A DNA stretch of 64,000 nt from Bradyrhizobium betae (GTDB lineage: Bacteria > Pseudomonadota > Alphaproteobacteria > Rhizobiales > Xanthobacteraceae). Made by a program: the position numbers and the translations under genes. This document shows positions 50,183 to 59,104 of the stretch, piece by piece (within the stretch, counting starts at the first letter, position 1; the number at the start of each line of letters is the position of its first letter). The notes beneath the pieces were generated by a model, which ran no database searches, was not told where the DNA came from, and worked only from the letters and a program-made list of their open reading frames with translations. Where the stretch lies: assembly GCF_004123905.1 (NCBI RefSeq), contig NZ_MZXW01000022.1, forward strand, positions 62,001 to 126,000, read 5' to 3'.

Positions 50183-50689
50183 GTGTCCGCGACGAGGAAA
50201 GAAGGAGCGCGCCTCCGCCCGATCGGCAATCTGGATATCATCAGGCGTTTCACCTGGGAGATATCGTCGATCAACATGCACCTGGAGGAGCTGCGTCAGT
50301 TCTGGGCGAGGACGCTCGGCATCAGCGGCCCGCAATGGTTGATCCTGATGGCGATCTCCGACCTCGACAAGGACGACGGTGTGCCGGTCAACGTGGTCTC
50401 CAAGCTGCTTCACGTCGACCCGTCCTTCGTCACCACCCAGTCCAAGCTGCTGGAGAAGAAAGGCCTGCTGCGCCGGCGGCCCTCGCCGACCGATGCCCGC
50501 GTGGTGCGGCTTTCGCTGGTCGACAAGACGCAGAAGCACATCGCGAGCCTCAACGATCAGTACAAGACGATCCGTGAATTCGTCTTCCAGGAGTTCGACG
50601 AGAACGAGCTCACCGAATTCACCGCCAAGCTCGCGACGCTGAAGACCCGGCTCGAAAAGGCCTGCGTCAGAATCTCTCTCGATTACTAG
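50183..50689 (+). CDS. MarR-family transcriptional regulator
   Basis: A 168-residue winged-helix protein (VVSKLLHVDPSFVTTQSKLLEKKGLLRRR, then DARVVRLSLVDK) with an N-terminal dimerisation helix. The start chosen is a GTG at 50183 with GGGAG eight bases upstream; an ATG at 50132 would add 17 residues and is a real alternative. It diverges from the porin and may control uptake through it. Its stop lies 15 bases from the convergent hydrolase gene. Confidence 0.88.
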   Translation: MSATRKEGARLRPIGNLDIIRRFTWEISSINMHLEELRQFWARTLGISGPQWLILMAISDLDKDDGVPVNVVSKLLHVDPSFVTTQSKLLEKKGLLRRRPSPTDARVVRLSLVDKTQKHIASLNDQYKTIREFVFQEFDENELTEFTAKLATLKTRLEKACVRISLDY

Positions 50690-50704
50690 GACGGCAGACG
50701 CCGT

Positions 50705-51820
50705 TCAGATCCGCCGGCCGACCGCGCCGAGCTGCGATTCCAGCCAGTCGAAGATGTATTCGTTGGCAAGGCTCGGATTGTCCGCGTGAGCCTGCGCCGC
50801 GCCGGTCTCCGCCGCGGTGAACACCTTCAGCACGATATCCGAACTGCCGAGCCGCGACTTCTGCACGATTTTCCGCGCATGGTCGGCCTTGAGCCAGCCG
50901 TCCTCGCCAAGCGTGATCAGCACCGGACAGTCGGCGCTGGAGGCCATCAGCGGCGCAGACGGCACCGGCACGATGCTGAGGTCGCTCATCGCAAAACGGC
51001 TGGCGAAGAAGGACCGCTCGTGCAGATCCCACAGCCCGCCGTCGCAGACGGCCGCGGCCAGCCTCGGCTCCAGCAACACCGCGCGTGCGACAAAGGACGA
51101 GCCCCACCCGTCCGCAACGATCGCGACACGATCGAAATCGACGTCGCCGCGCGTTTCCAGATAGTCCATGGCGCTGGCAATCGAGCTCTCGAGATCGCGG
51201 CGCTGGAGAAGCGTATCGGTGTAATCGTCGCGCTGGTCGCCGAGCAGGTCCAGCGCCAGCATCGACAATCCGCGCTCGCGCGCGTGCGGCGCGAGCTTGA
51301 ACAGGAATTCTTCCTTGCGGTGGCCGGGCTCGCCGATGCAGATCACGGCCGGAGCCCGTGCACCCGCTGACGACGCGGGCAGGAAGTAGCCTTGCAACGA
51401 ATGGTCTTCGACCCAGGGTATGGTCACGACTTCGCCGGCCGGCGCGCGCGCCGTAAGGTAGCGGCGGGCGCATTCCTGCATCGCCAGCACCGCGACCCAG
51501 CGGCGTTCGTCGGCCTGGTCGAGCGGCATCGCCGCCGCACCGTAATAGTTCAGGGCCCGCAGCCAATTGCGCTGCGCGGTCGCCATGTGGCCCTCCGCGA
51601 ACGCCGCCTCGGCACGGTGACGGTTGGCGCGTGCAAGCTTCTTCCACTCTCGGTGCCATGATTGCTCGCCGCCCTGCTTGAGCTGCCGCGCGATCATCAG
51701 GCATTCAGCGATGGTGGCGCCACCCTCCTGCGCCGCGGTGAGGAGCCGCGTGAATTCAGCGGAGATGTCCTCTCGCTCCGGGCAAAGGATCCAGTCGTCG
51801 GAGAGGCATGCGGGTATCAT
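50705..51820 (-). CDS. alpha/beta hydrolase-fold protein lacking the serine nucleophile
   Basis: The 371-residue protein has a helical N-terminal region (1-130) and an alpha/beta hydrolase core similar to the FrsA/pseudooxynicotine hydrolase group (PAVICIGEPGHRKEEFLF, RRDLESSIASAMDYLETR). The nucleophile elbow reads A-D-G-W-G (236-240): the usual Ser of G-x-S-x-G is Gly238. The rest of the strand (VAIVADGWGSSFVARAVLL) is well kept. It may be a non-catalytic member or use another residue (Ser241). Confidence 0.8.
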   Translation of the reverse strand: MIPACLSDDWILCPEREDISAEFTRLLTAAQEGGATIAECLMIARQLKQGGEQSWHREWKKLARANRHRAEAAFAEGHMATAQRNWLRALNYYGAAAMPLDQADERRWVAVLAMQECARRYLTARAPAGEVVTIPWVEDHSLQGYFLPASSAGARAPAVICIGEPGHRKEEFLFKLAPHARERGLSMLALDLLGDQRDDYTDTLLQRRDLESSIASAMDYLETRGDVDFDRVAIVADGWGSSFVARAVLLEPRLAAAVCDGGLWDLHERSFFASRFAMSDLSIVPVPSAPLMASSADCPVLITLGEDGWLKADHARKIVQKSRLGSSDIVLKVFTAAETGAAQAHADNPSLANEYIFDWLESQLGAVGRRI

Positions 51821-51920
51821 CGGGAGCTACGCTCTATCATCGCGTTACCCCCGATTCACTAAACTATTTCGGTTCCCTAACCAAGCCGCCGTGCGCCGAA
51901 TGAGAGCCGTTTGACATCAC

Positions 51921-52016
51921 CATCGCTTGAACATCGCTTGAACGCGGGAATATGTTGCATGCGTAACATTCCGTTTCGTCATAGCGCGCCGAAAACTGGC
52001 AAGAAAAACTGGCAAG
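51921..52016. repeat. two small tandem duplications in an intergenic region
   Basis: CATCGCTTGAA is doubled at 51921-51942, and AAAACTGGCAAG is doubled (second copy with one extra A) at 51992-52016. Between them is the near-palindrome ATGTTGCATGCGTAACAT (51952-51969). The region 51821-52108 has no gene. Confidence 0.65.
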
Positions 52017-52108
52017 AGATGGCACGTAAAATGGACCTGCGCACCTCTTGCAATGATGATCATCATACCTAGGCGCGCACGTTCGTTGACAGTCTCAGCC
52101 AAACACAT

Positions 52109-53080
52109 TCAGCCGAGCTTCCAACCGACCTCCTGCGTAAAACTTTCGTAGAAGGAACGGTCATAGGCCTGCTCCGGCGTGGCACGAACGCGTTCGTCAA
52201 GACGCTTTGCATCCTCGCCCACAAGAATGCGCCACCGCTCCGCCCTGACGCCGTCGAGGATGATCTTCGCGGCCTGCGCGGCAGTCGTCGGTGCGTCCTC
52301 CAAAAAGCTGCGGGCGCGCTCGGCGAACACCGCCTGGATGTCGTCGTCCGACATCTTGTCGGCATCCGGCACGCCGGCTGCGACCATGCGCTTGCGGGTC
52401 AGCACCACCTCGTCGGCGTTGAGTCGCTCCGAGCCATCGGCGCTCTGCACCTTGCGCGAGTTGGAGACGATCGAGGTGCCGATATGGCCGGGCATCACCA
52501 CCGAGCATTTGACGTGCGGCGCGTGCAGGCGGAGGTCGTTGATCAGCGCTTCAGTAAATCCCTTCACCGCGAACTTGGCCGAGCTGTAGGCGGTGTGCGC
52601 CTGGTTCATGCCGATCGAGGCCCAGAAGCCGTTGACGCTCGCGGTGTTGACGATGTGGGCTTCATCCGCTGCCACCAGCATCGGCAGGAAGGTGCGCACG
52701 CCGAGATAGACCCCGCCCCAGCAGATGTTGAAGGTGCGCTCCCATTGCTCGCGGGTGTTGGTGAACAGGCTGCCGCCGCCGCCGATGCCTGCATTGTTGA
52801 ACAGCAGATGGATCTTGTCGGTCTTCTGCTGCTCGGCGAGCTCGCCACGAAAACGCTTGAGGTGATCCTCGATCGAGACGTCGGCGACGTGCGTCGTGAC
52901 GCGTAGCCCCTGCGGCAGCTTCTCCACCTCGCAGAGCCGTTTGGTCTCGGCCATCGCGGCTTCCGAGACGTCGCACATCGCGACATTGCAACCCTCGGCA
53001 ACGAGCTGCCGTGCGAGCTCGCGTCCCATTCCCGTGCCGCCGCCGGTGATCACGGCGATCTTTCCTGCAAAATCCTTCAT
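52109..53080 (-). CDS. short-chain dehydrogenase/reductase
   Basis: A 323-residue classical SDR. The cofactor motif TGGGTGMGREL lies near the N-terminus, an N-N-A-G motif follows (LLFNNAGIGGGG), and the catalytic Ser, Tyr and Lys are in NTASVNGFW and TAYSSAKFAVKG. The extended C-terminal half is longer than the usual 250 residues. The start ATG at 53080 gives M-K-D-F-A-G-K; a farther ATG at 53119 is possible. The substrate is unknown and no operon partner is visible. Confidence 0.9.
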   Translation of the reverse strand: MKDFAGKIAVITGGGTGMGRELARQLVAEGCNVAMCDVSEAAMAETKRLCEVEKLPQGLRVTTHVADVSIEDHLKRFRGELAEQQKTDKIHLLFNNAGIGGGGSLFTNTREQWERTFNICWGGVYLGVRTFLPMLVAADEAHIVNTASVNGFWASIGMNQAHTAYSSAKFAVKGFTEALINDLRLHAPHVKCSVVMPGHIGTSIVSNSRKVQSADGSERLNADEVVLTRKRMVAAGVPDADKMSDDDIQAVFAERARSFLEDAPTTAAQAAKIILDGVRAERWRILVGEDAKRLDERVRATPEQAYDRSFYESFTQEVGWKLG

Positions 53081-53516
53081 GGGACTTTCGGCCCCTCCCT
53101 TATCGGTTTGTTTCTTCATCGCTGCCCGTTCATCGGGGGCGCGCGCGAAATGTAGCAGCGCTGCATCCGCAGGTAAAAGCGGATCGGCGCGGCTGTTCGA
53201 CATCGATTATTTCGACGCGCGGATTATTGGAAAGGGTTGCGCACGACCTGCGGGTGCCGCCGGCGCCGAATCACGCCCGTCACCACGCCCTGATACGGCC
53301 CCGCCACCGTGGCGCTGCCGCCACAGGCGACCGGCACATCGGGGTCCCCGTATTTGCCCGGCTTCGGTTTAAGGGCAATTTTTTTACAATCCGAATCACC
53401 AAATGGAGGTGGACGCTGGGTTGAGTCGGCCAGGCCAGCGTGTTGTTTGTGTCACAGGCTCTGGCACTCCGCTTGCATCCTCTTCGTGGTCTGAAACGAC
53501 CGATGAGGTGACTGGA
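53081..53516. other. intergenic region upstream of the SDR gene
   Basis: These 436 bases hold the divergent leaders of the SDR gene and the small exported protein gene. Apart from possible extra SDR codons up to 53119 and a T-run near 53380, I see no gene, repeat or clear promoter. Confidence 0.5.
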
Positions 53517-53756
53517 ATGTTCGTGACCGTCGTAGCCGTGCTCTGCCGGCTTAGCGCAGCTAGCTCAGGCAGTTGCGTCGAGGAAATCGTGACCGACAGC
53601 AACATGACGCCTGAAATGTCGATGATGCAGTGTGCGATCGGCGCACAGGCGCCCTTGGCGAAATGGATGGGCGAGCATCCGATCTATCACACCAACTGGC
53701 GCCTCGACCGCTACAAATGCGTGCCGGGCCACTACGAGATCAAGGGCCACGCCTGA
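53517..53756 (+). CDS. small exported hypothetical protein with conserved-looking cysteines
   Basis: The 79-residue protein has a short hydrophobic start (F-V-T-V-V-A-V-L-C) that may be a signal anchor, then SCVEEIVTDSNMTPEMSMMQC and a closing RYKCVPGHYEIKG. Three cysteines in the mature part could form disulfides or bind a ligand. I recognise no family. The ATG at 53517 has GAGGTG upstream; the longer ORF start at 53403 is less likely. Confidence 0.6.
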   Translation: MFVTVVAVLCRLSAASSGSCVEEIVTDSNMTPEMSMMQCAIGAQAPLAKWMGEHPIYHTNWRLDRYKCVPGHYEIKGHA

Positions 53757-53877
53757 AGGCCCCGCAAAATTACGTGATTTGAGGAAACGCCCGGGGCAGC
53801 CTTCCCCGCGCGAACACCGCCAGCGCCAGACCCACCGAGGCTGCGCGCCCTGTGACGTCAGTCACACCTTCCCCTCC

Positions 53878-54852
53878 TTAAGCTATTGCACGCATGATCA
53901 GCGCACGCGCCCGCCGCCCCTCCGGCGTCGGCATCAGCGCATAATTGTGCGGCTGGTCTCGCAACAGATGCAGCTCGACCGGCACGCCCACGGCCCGCGC
54001 CCGCTCCGCAAGATCGACGCTGTCGGGATAGAGCAGATCGCGCGTGCCCGAGAAAATCGTCATCGGCGCGAGCGCACGGAAGCCACCGTTGAGCGGGCTG
54101 ACGAGGGGATGGCCGACATCGAGCTCGCCGGCATACATCCGCCCCGCCTCAAGTATCCCCGGAATGTCCTGGATCGGATCGCGGCCAGCGATCTCCATTT
54201 GCTCCGGACGGCTGACCGACGCATCGGCCGCAGGCGAGATCAATATCAATCGGTTCGGCTGCCGATGCCCGTGATCGCGCAGCCATTGGCATGCGGCGAG
54301 CGCGAGGCCGGCACCGGCGGAATTGCCAACCACCGTGACCTTCGCAGACCCGGCATCTTCGAGCAGCATCCGCAACAGCTCGCCCGTCGTCGGCACGACC
54401 TCCTCCGCAGTAGCGCGCGGCGCCAGCGGATAGATCGGCACGACGCAGACGACGCCCGCCTTGCGCGTCATCTGCCCGACAAAACGCCAATGCGCCGGCA
54501 CGATCTCGTTGATGTAGCCGCCGCCATGCAGGAACATCACGTGGTTGCAGCCCTCGTGGCCCGACGACGGTGCGGTGTAATAGACCGGCCATCCCCCCAT
54601 CTTGGTCAGGATCGCCTCGACGCCGCGGCCAAGCCCCGTCGGCTCGAATGAAGCCGGCTCCAGCGCGAGCTTCTGAACATGTGCCTGCACGGCCTCGGCC
54701 GATGCGAGCTGCTGCTTGTAGGGCAGCAGCCTGAGCAGCAGGTTGAAGACGCGGCTTTGCAAACTCGGAGAGGGATCGCGCGGCGCCCGCGCACCGAACA
54801 CGCAAGCCCCCGGGCAGAACTGGAAGGCCGACACAAGTCTGGCAACGCTCAT
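53878..54852 (-). CDS. HSL-type alpha/beta hydrolase (acetyl esterase/lipase)
   Basis: A 324-residue hormone-sensitive-lipase family enzyme. It has HGGGYINE for the oxyanion hole, GNSAGAG for the serine nucleophile, and the Asp/His acid-base in the C-terminal third (DQPHNYALMPT). It would cleave short-chain esters in the cytosol. The ATG at 54852 is chosen. It diverges from a TetR gene across a palindromic operator, so it is probably repressed by that regulator. Confidence 0.9.
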   Translation of the reverse strand: MSVARLVSAFQFCPGACVFGARAPRDPSPSLQSRVFNLLLRLLPYKQQLASAEAVQAHVQKLALEPASFEPTGLGRGVEAILTKMGGWPVYYTAPSSGHEGCNHVMFLHGGGYINEIVPAHWRFVGQMTRKAGVVCVVPIYPLAPRATAEEVVPTTGELLRMLLEDAGSAKVTVVGNSAGAGLALAACQWLRDHGHRQPNRLILISPAADASVSRPEQMEIAGRDPIQDIPGILEAGRMYAGELDVGHPLVSPLNGGFRALAPMTIFSGTRDLLYPDSVDLAERARAVGVPVELHLLRDQPHNYALMPTPEGRRARALIMRAIA

Positions 54853-54923
54853 GATACCATCCCCGCTTCTTTTGGAAAGGCGGCAAAAAACTTGCCGACC
54901 CGTCGCCCCCCGGCACATATAAT

Positions 54924-54939
54924 GCGAGCATTCGCTCGC
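54924..54939. promoter_or_regulatory. candidate TetR operator
   Basis: GCGAGC and GCTCGC form perfect 6-bp inverted arms around ATTC in the gap between the HSL hydrolase and the TetR gene. Its placement argues for the downstream GTG start of tetR. Confidence 0.65.
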
Positions 54940-54969
54940 TTTTCCTACTCGCATTCAGATCACAAACCC

Positions 54970-55590
54970 GTGGCCCGCAAACCGCCCACAAGCCCTCGGA
55001 AAAATGCCTCGCAGGAGCGATCCCGCGCCACCGTCGATGCGCTGGTCGAGGCAACTGCTCGCATTCTGGTCAAGGAAGGTTTTGAACAGGCCAGCACCAA
55101 CCGCATCGCCGAGATCGCCGGCGTCAGTGTCGGCTCACTCTACCAGTATTTTCCGAGCAAGGAGGCCCTCGTCGCCGCCGTGATCGAGCGCCACAACGAG
55201 GAGATCATGGCGATCGTCCGCACCGCGCTCAAGAAGATCGCCGACACGCCACTCGATAAAGCCGTGCGACAACTCGTCACGGTCGCGATCGAGGCCCACC
55301 GCATCAACCCGAAACTGCACCGCGTCCTCGCCGAGCAGATCCCGCGCAAACATCTGAAAGACGTCGAAGCCTTCAACCGCGAGGTCCACACCCTCGTGCG
55401 CGGCTATCTCGAAAGCCGCCGCAAGGAGATGCGCAAGGTCGACCTCGATGTCGCAACCTTCATCTGCGTCAGCACGATCGAGTCGGTGGCGCACAACACG
55501 GTGCTGAACCAGACGGAGATGCTGACGGAGAAGATGGTGAAGGTGTTGGTGGAGGAGACGACGCGGATGGTGGTGGGGTATTTGAGGTAG
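54970..55590 (+). CDS. TetR-family transcriptional regulator
   Basis: A 206-residue repressor with an N-terminal TetR HTH (TVDALVEATARILVKEGFEQ, then IAEIAGVSVGSLYQYFPSKEAL) and a helical ligand-binding half. The GTG at 54970 (V-A-R-K-P-P-T-S) is preferred; an ATG at 54922 would place the operator inside the coding sequence. It likely controls the divergent esterase gene and itself. Confidence 0.92.
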   Translation: MARKPPTSPRKNASQERSRATVDALVEATARILVKEGFEQASTNRIAEIAGVSVGSLYQYFPSKEALVAAVIERHNEEIMAIVRTALKKIADTPLDKAVRQLVTVAIEAHRINPKLHRVLAEQIPRKHLKDVEAFNREVHTLVRGYLESRRKEMRKVDLDVATFICVSTIESVAHNTVLNQTEMLTEKMVKVLVEETTRMVVGYLR

Positions 55591-55683
55591 AAGAGGCACG
55601 GCAGCTGGGGCCGACCCGACGAACTAGCATAGCTCGCGCCACACCAGGATTACTGCGTGAATCAGTGCAATTGTAGCTGTAGG

Positions 55684-56475
55684 TTAGTTTCGGATTTCGC
55701 AGTCGTTTAAGTAAATCTGCGCACCGTTTTGCGTCGGTGCAATTACGCCAAGCACCTTCATCATGTCGCCGATCCGATAAGTACTGAGCTTGGGATTCCA
55801 AGGCGGCGAGAAGCGACACTCGACCATATCGCTATTGTTCTCGTTTGATGCGAGCATTGCCATGCCACTAAAAACAGAAACGACTTTACCGTCGACTTCG
55901 ATAGACTTGCCATACTCATCAGAGATAAACGCTTCGGCCTGAAGGCCCGTTCGACCTTCGTAGATCGCCCGGAGCTGCCGAATCGTCTTGTCTGTGAAAC
56001 GTCTGTCCTTCGGCGGTGCAATCGGCGGAGTTGGAGCGGCCGATCGAGCTCGCTGAGACAGCTCATCCAGATCGCGCTTTGCCGCTGTGAGCTGCGCTTC
56101 GATCGACGACCTTGCGGCCCGCTCCTCATCAAGTCGTCGCGCCAACTCGTCCGCAGCCGGGGCTCCAGTTCCCATAGCTGCGGGGGCTTGCTGATTCCAG
56201 AGAAGATAAACGCCCATGGCGACGATCGACGCGCCGATCACTATCAGAGCTAGAGCCAACCACTTTCTCCTCATTGGGTCTGTCCACCGATCAAATACGC
56301 GTCGATGGATTGCGAGCACAAAAGCCAAAACGCACCCACCTAGAGCACCGGCCGCTTGGAGATAGTGACCATCAAATCCTCGTTCGACAGAGACGAGCAA
56401 CAGTATCCACGGCAAGTTAGCCAGCGTGGCATCGAAGGCATCTGTGAAAGTTTCTGCAGGCGTGTTTTCGGACAT
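55684..56475 (-). CDS. membrane protein with coiled coil and OB-fold-like C-terminus
   Basis: The 263-residue protein has membrane helices near residues 22-56 and 72-93, a charged coiled coil (about 108-142, ARRLDEERAARSSIEAQL), and a C-terminal beta-rich domain (EVDGKVVSVFSG, VECRF, YRIGDMMKVLG, YLNDCEI) resembling the tRNA_anti-like OB fold. I do not recognise a named family. It is more AT-rich than the flanking genes and lies beside a partial tRNA-Pro copy, which suggests transfer. Confidence 0.7.
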   Translation of the reverse strand: MSENTPAETFTDAFDATLANLPWILLLVSVERGFDGHYLQAAGALGGCVLAFVLAIHRRVFDRWTDPMRRKWLALALIVIGASIVAMGVYLLWNQQAPAAMGTGAPAADELARRLDEERAARSSIEAQLTAAKRDLDELSQRARSAAPTPPIAPPKDRRFTDKTIRQLRAIYEGRTGLQAEAFISDEYGKSIEVDGKVVSVFSGMAMLASNENNSDMVECRFSPPWNPKLSTYRIGDMMKVLGVIAPTQNGAQIYLNDCEIRN

Positions 56476-56838
56476 TGCCTGTTATTTCATGCGCACCCTA
56501 ATAATGGTCGCGGAACGAATATTACATACCATCTGAAAAGGGCAGCCCCACGCAAGCCGACCGCCTTAAGAGGCGATGATATTATTGAGAAAAATGGTCG
56601 GAGCGAGTGGATTTGAGCCTCACTTAACCTATTGGAATCGCTTGGTGCAATTATGATAGGCGGCCCACAACCTCACCGGATCCACCCCTGACACTCCCTG
56701 CGATTTTGACAAGTCCCGTCGCGTACCCCCGAAACTTTGTCAGGAGAGCCAGACGACCTAGTTCGGGGACAGCGCTCTAAATTGAATCGGGACGAACTCC
56801 ACGCGAGGTTGATGTGGAAGGCGCCCCTCGCCACACCC
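56476..56838. other. intergenic stretch holding a tRNA-Pro fragment
   Basis: The 363 bases have no convincing gene. They include the tRNA-Pro 3'-end copy (56585-56620) and become GC-poor between about 56480 and 56660. Confidence 0.6.
56585..56620 (-). repeat. partial copy of tRNA-Pro 3' end (att-like site)
   Basis: Read on the minus strand, these 36 bases match 61177-61212 at 34 positions: part of the T-arm, the acceptor strand, the encoded CCA and the next ten bases (TTTTTCTCAA). A truncated tRNA 3' end of this kind is the usual mark left by a tRNA-targeting integrase. The copy is inverted relative to the intact gene. No integrase gene is in the window. Confidence 0.85.
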
Positions 56839-57591
56839 TCATTCCTTCAACACCGCAACCGGATGATCCAGCGCGATATCAAGCTCGCTGCTCACCCCTC
56901 TCGTCATCACATCCTGTATCCGCTGCCTACCGAGATCGGCATGCGAGCGCCCCAGGGCATCCGCCTTGTCCGCATCCCTGTCCCTGATCGCCGCGACCAT
57001 GGCGATGTGCTCGGTCAGGATCGTATTCATGTGCTTCTGATACGCGGCCTTCGACGCGAAGTGCTCGACGTTGTAGGCCAGATACGCAATCCGCAGCGCG
57101 AGCGTGAGCAGGTGGAGGTAGTTGCGCTCGATCAGCTTGTTGCCGCACGCGGTGGCGATCAGCGCATGAAACCGCCAATTGCTCTCGTTCATCTCCTCCA
57201 CGCGGCCCGCCGCCTCATGCTGTTCGAATGCAATCCGCTCCGCATCGATCTCGGCAAGCTGGGCATCGGTTCGGCGTAGCGCCGCCCACCTGGTGACGAG
57301 CCGCTGGTTGATATCGAGCGCCTCGAACATCTCACGTAGGTCATCCCAATTGAGACTTGCGACGCTGGCGCCGCGGTTCGGCAGCAGCACCACCAGGGAT
57401 TCCGAGGCGAGCCTGACGAGCGCTTCGTGCACGGGTGTTCGCGACAGCCCCAGCCTTGCGGCGAGAGCAGCCTCGTCCAGCGGCGTCCCCGGTCGCAGGG
57501 TGAGCGAAACGATCTCGCGCCGAAGCGCCGTGTAGGCGAACTCGACGCCCTGCCCTTTGCCCGGCGGCGGCGGTGGTCTCTTGGCCATCAT
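56839..57591 (-). CDS. GntR-family (FCD) transcriptional regulator
   Basis: A 250-residue regulator with an N-terminal winged helix (LRREIVSLTLRPGTPLDEAA, LGLSRTPVHEALVRL) and an FCD ligand-binding domain whose metal-binding residues include N-W-R-F-H and the later helices with H residues. It diverges from the MFS transporter gene and probably controls the transporter and downstream monooxygenase-HD gene. The start at 57591 or three bases later (M-M) cannot be decided. Confidence 0.93.
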   Translation of the reverse strand: MMAKRPPPPPGKGQGVEFAYTALRREIVSLTLRPGTPLDEAALAARLGLSRTPVHEALVRLASESLVVLLPNRGASVASLNWDDLREMFEALDINQRLVTRWAALRRTDAQLAEIDAERIAFEQHEAAGRVEEMNESNWRFHALIATACGNKLIERNYLHLLTLALRIAYLAYNVEHFASKAAYQKHMNTILTEHIAMVAAIRDRDADKADALGRSHADLGRQRIQDVMTRGVSSELDIALDHPVAVLKE

Positions 57592-57616
57592 GAAATATCT
57601 TGCCTTGCTTTATTCA

Positions 57617-57641
57617 CCGTGCATACACTGTGCATGCACGG
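57617..57641. promoter_or_regulatory. candidate GntR operator
   Basis: CCGTGCAT (57617-57624) and ATGCACGG (57634-57641) are perfect inverted arms with a nine-base centre that itself repeats GTGCA. They sit in the 124-base gap between the divergent GntR and MFS genes. Confidence 0.7.
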
Positions 57642-57715
57642 ACATTCTATCATTTCTGCCGTGCCATGCGAGGGCGACTGCCGGGCCGTTTTCGCGCAAG
57701 CAAAGGATCTCGTCC

Positions 57716-59104
57716 ATGAGCATCACTGCCCAAGGGCTCGTTGCCCGCATAGACCGGCTGCCTCCCTCCCGCTTCCACGTTCAAGTCCTTATCATTGCTG
57801 GGCTTTCACTGTTCTTCGACACGTTGGACACGGCCGTCACCGGCTTTGCCTTCGCAGCTTTTCGAACCGAATGGAACCTCGGCCCGCTCGCGCTCGGCGT
57901 GACATCGGCGATCGGGCTGAGCGGCTATCTGCTCGGCTCGGTTCTGGTCGGCTTCGTCGCCGACCGGTTCGGGCGCAAGGCCGTGATGACCTGGAGCCTC
58001 GGCCTCTATTCGCTGTTCTCGGCCTCCCGCGCGCTTGCCCCCGGCATCGAAATCTTCTGCCTGCTGAACTTCTTCACATGGATCTTCGTCGGCATGGAGA
58101 GCTGCGTGGTGCCGCCTTATCTCGCGGAGCTTTGGCCCTCGCGGCTGCGCGGCCGCTTCAACGGCTGGATGATGGCCTTCTTCGCGATCGGCATCGCCCT
58201 CTCCCCGGTCTGGGCGCTGCTGCTGATCCCGACAGTGGGCTGGCGCTGGACGCTCGCGCTCACCTTCCCGTTCGCGCTCCTGATCGGCCTGATGCGGACC
58301 TTCCTTCCCGAGAGCCCGCGGTGGCTGGTGAGCCAGGGCCGCACCGAGGAAGCCGAACAGATCGTCGCGTCGATCGAAGCGCAGGTGGCGCGGACGAACG
58401 GCGGCACGCTGCCACCTGTCGTTCCGATCCCGGTGCCCGTCACCCGCCCGGTCAGCCGGCGCGAGATCGTCGCGCCCGCCATCCTGCCTGTCACCATCAT
58501 GCTCTGGATGGTGTGGTTCACCGAGTACGGCGTGCTCTACACCTTCCAGTCCGTGCTGCCGACGTTGCTCGCGATGGACGGTTTTTCCATCGTGCGATCG
58601 ACCGAGTTCACGGTCGTGATCTTTTCCGGCTTCATTCCCGGCTATATCGGCGCAGGCTACTTCCTCGATCTGGTCGGCCGGAAATACTGGCTGATGATCT
58701 GCTTCGCCGGGATCGGAATCTCCAGCACGCTGTTCGGCCTCGCCAATACGCCCGTCACGATCATGGCCTGTGCATGGTTCACCGCCTTCTTCCTCGGCAA
58801 CGGTTCGACCTGCATCTACACCTACACGCCAGAACTCTATCCGACCGAAATTCGGACGACGGCGATGGGAATGGCCTCGGCCTGGGGACGCGTCGGCGGC
58901 ATCCTCCTGCTGCTGGCGTTCGGGATCTTCGCCGTGCTGCATGGGCGGCTCGCGCTGTTCCTGGTGAGCGACGGTCTGCTGATTGCGAGCATCATCGCGG
59001 TGGCCCTGGTCGGCCCCAATACCAAAGGCAAGACGCTCGAGGCAGCGTCGTCGGCACATGACGTTGCAGCGCCGGCCAACGCCGTCGAGGCACCGGCCGA
59101 ATGA
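57716..59104 (+). CDS. MFS transporter (metabolite/aromatic acid:H+ symporter type)
   Basis: A 462-residue permease with twelve predicted helices. The loop-2/3 motif GFVADRFGRKAVM and the ELWPSRLRGR and PELYPTEIRTTAMG signatures are those of the sugar/aromatic-acid transporter group. It likely imports an organic acid. The ATG at 57716 lies behind AAAGGATC; earlier in-frame starts are ignored. It overlaps the next gene (59101) by four bases (ATGA), so the substrate is probably what that enzyme acts on. Confidence 0.92.
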   Translation: MSITAQGLVARIDRLPPSRFHVQVLIIAGLSLFFDTLDTAVTGFAFAAFRTEWNLGPLALGVTSAIGLSGYLLGSVLVGFVADRFGRKAVMTWSLGLYSLFSASRALAPGIEIFCLLNFFTWIFVGMESCVVPPYLAELWPSRLRGRFNGWMMAFFAIGIALSPVWALLLIPTVGWRWTLALTFPFALLIGLMRTFLPESPRWLVSQGRTEEAEQIVASIEAQVARTNGGTLPPVVPIPVPVTRPVSRREIVAPAILPVTIMLWMVWFTEYGVLYTFQSVLPTLLAMDGFSIVRSTEFTVVIFSGFIPGYIGAGYFLDLVGRKYWLMICFAGIGISSTLFGLANTPVTIMACAWFTAFFLGNGSTCIYTYTPELYPTEIRTTAMGMASAWGRVGGILLLLAFGIFAVLHGRLALFLVSDGLLIASIIAVALVGPNTKGKTLEAASSAHDVAAPANAVEAPAE

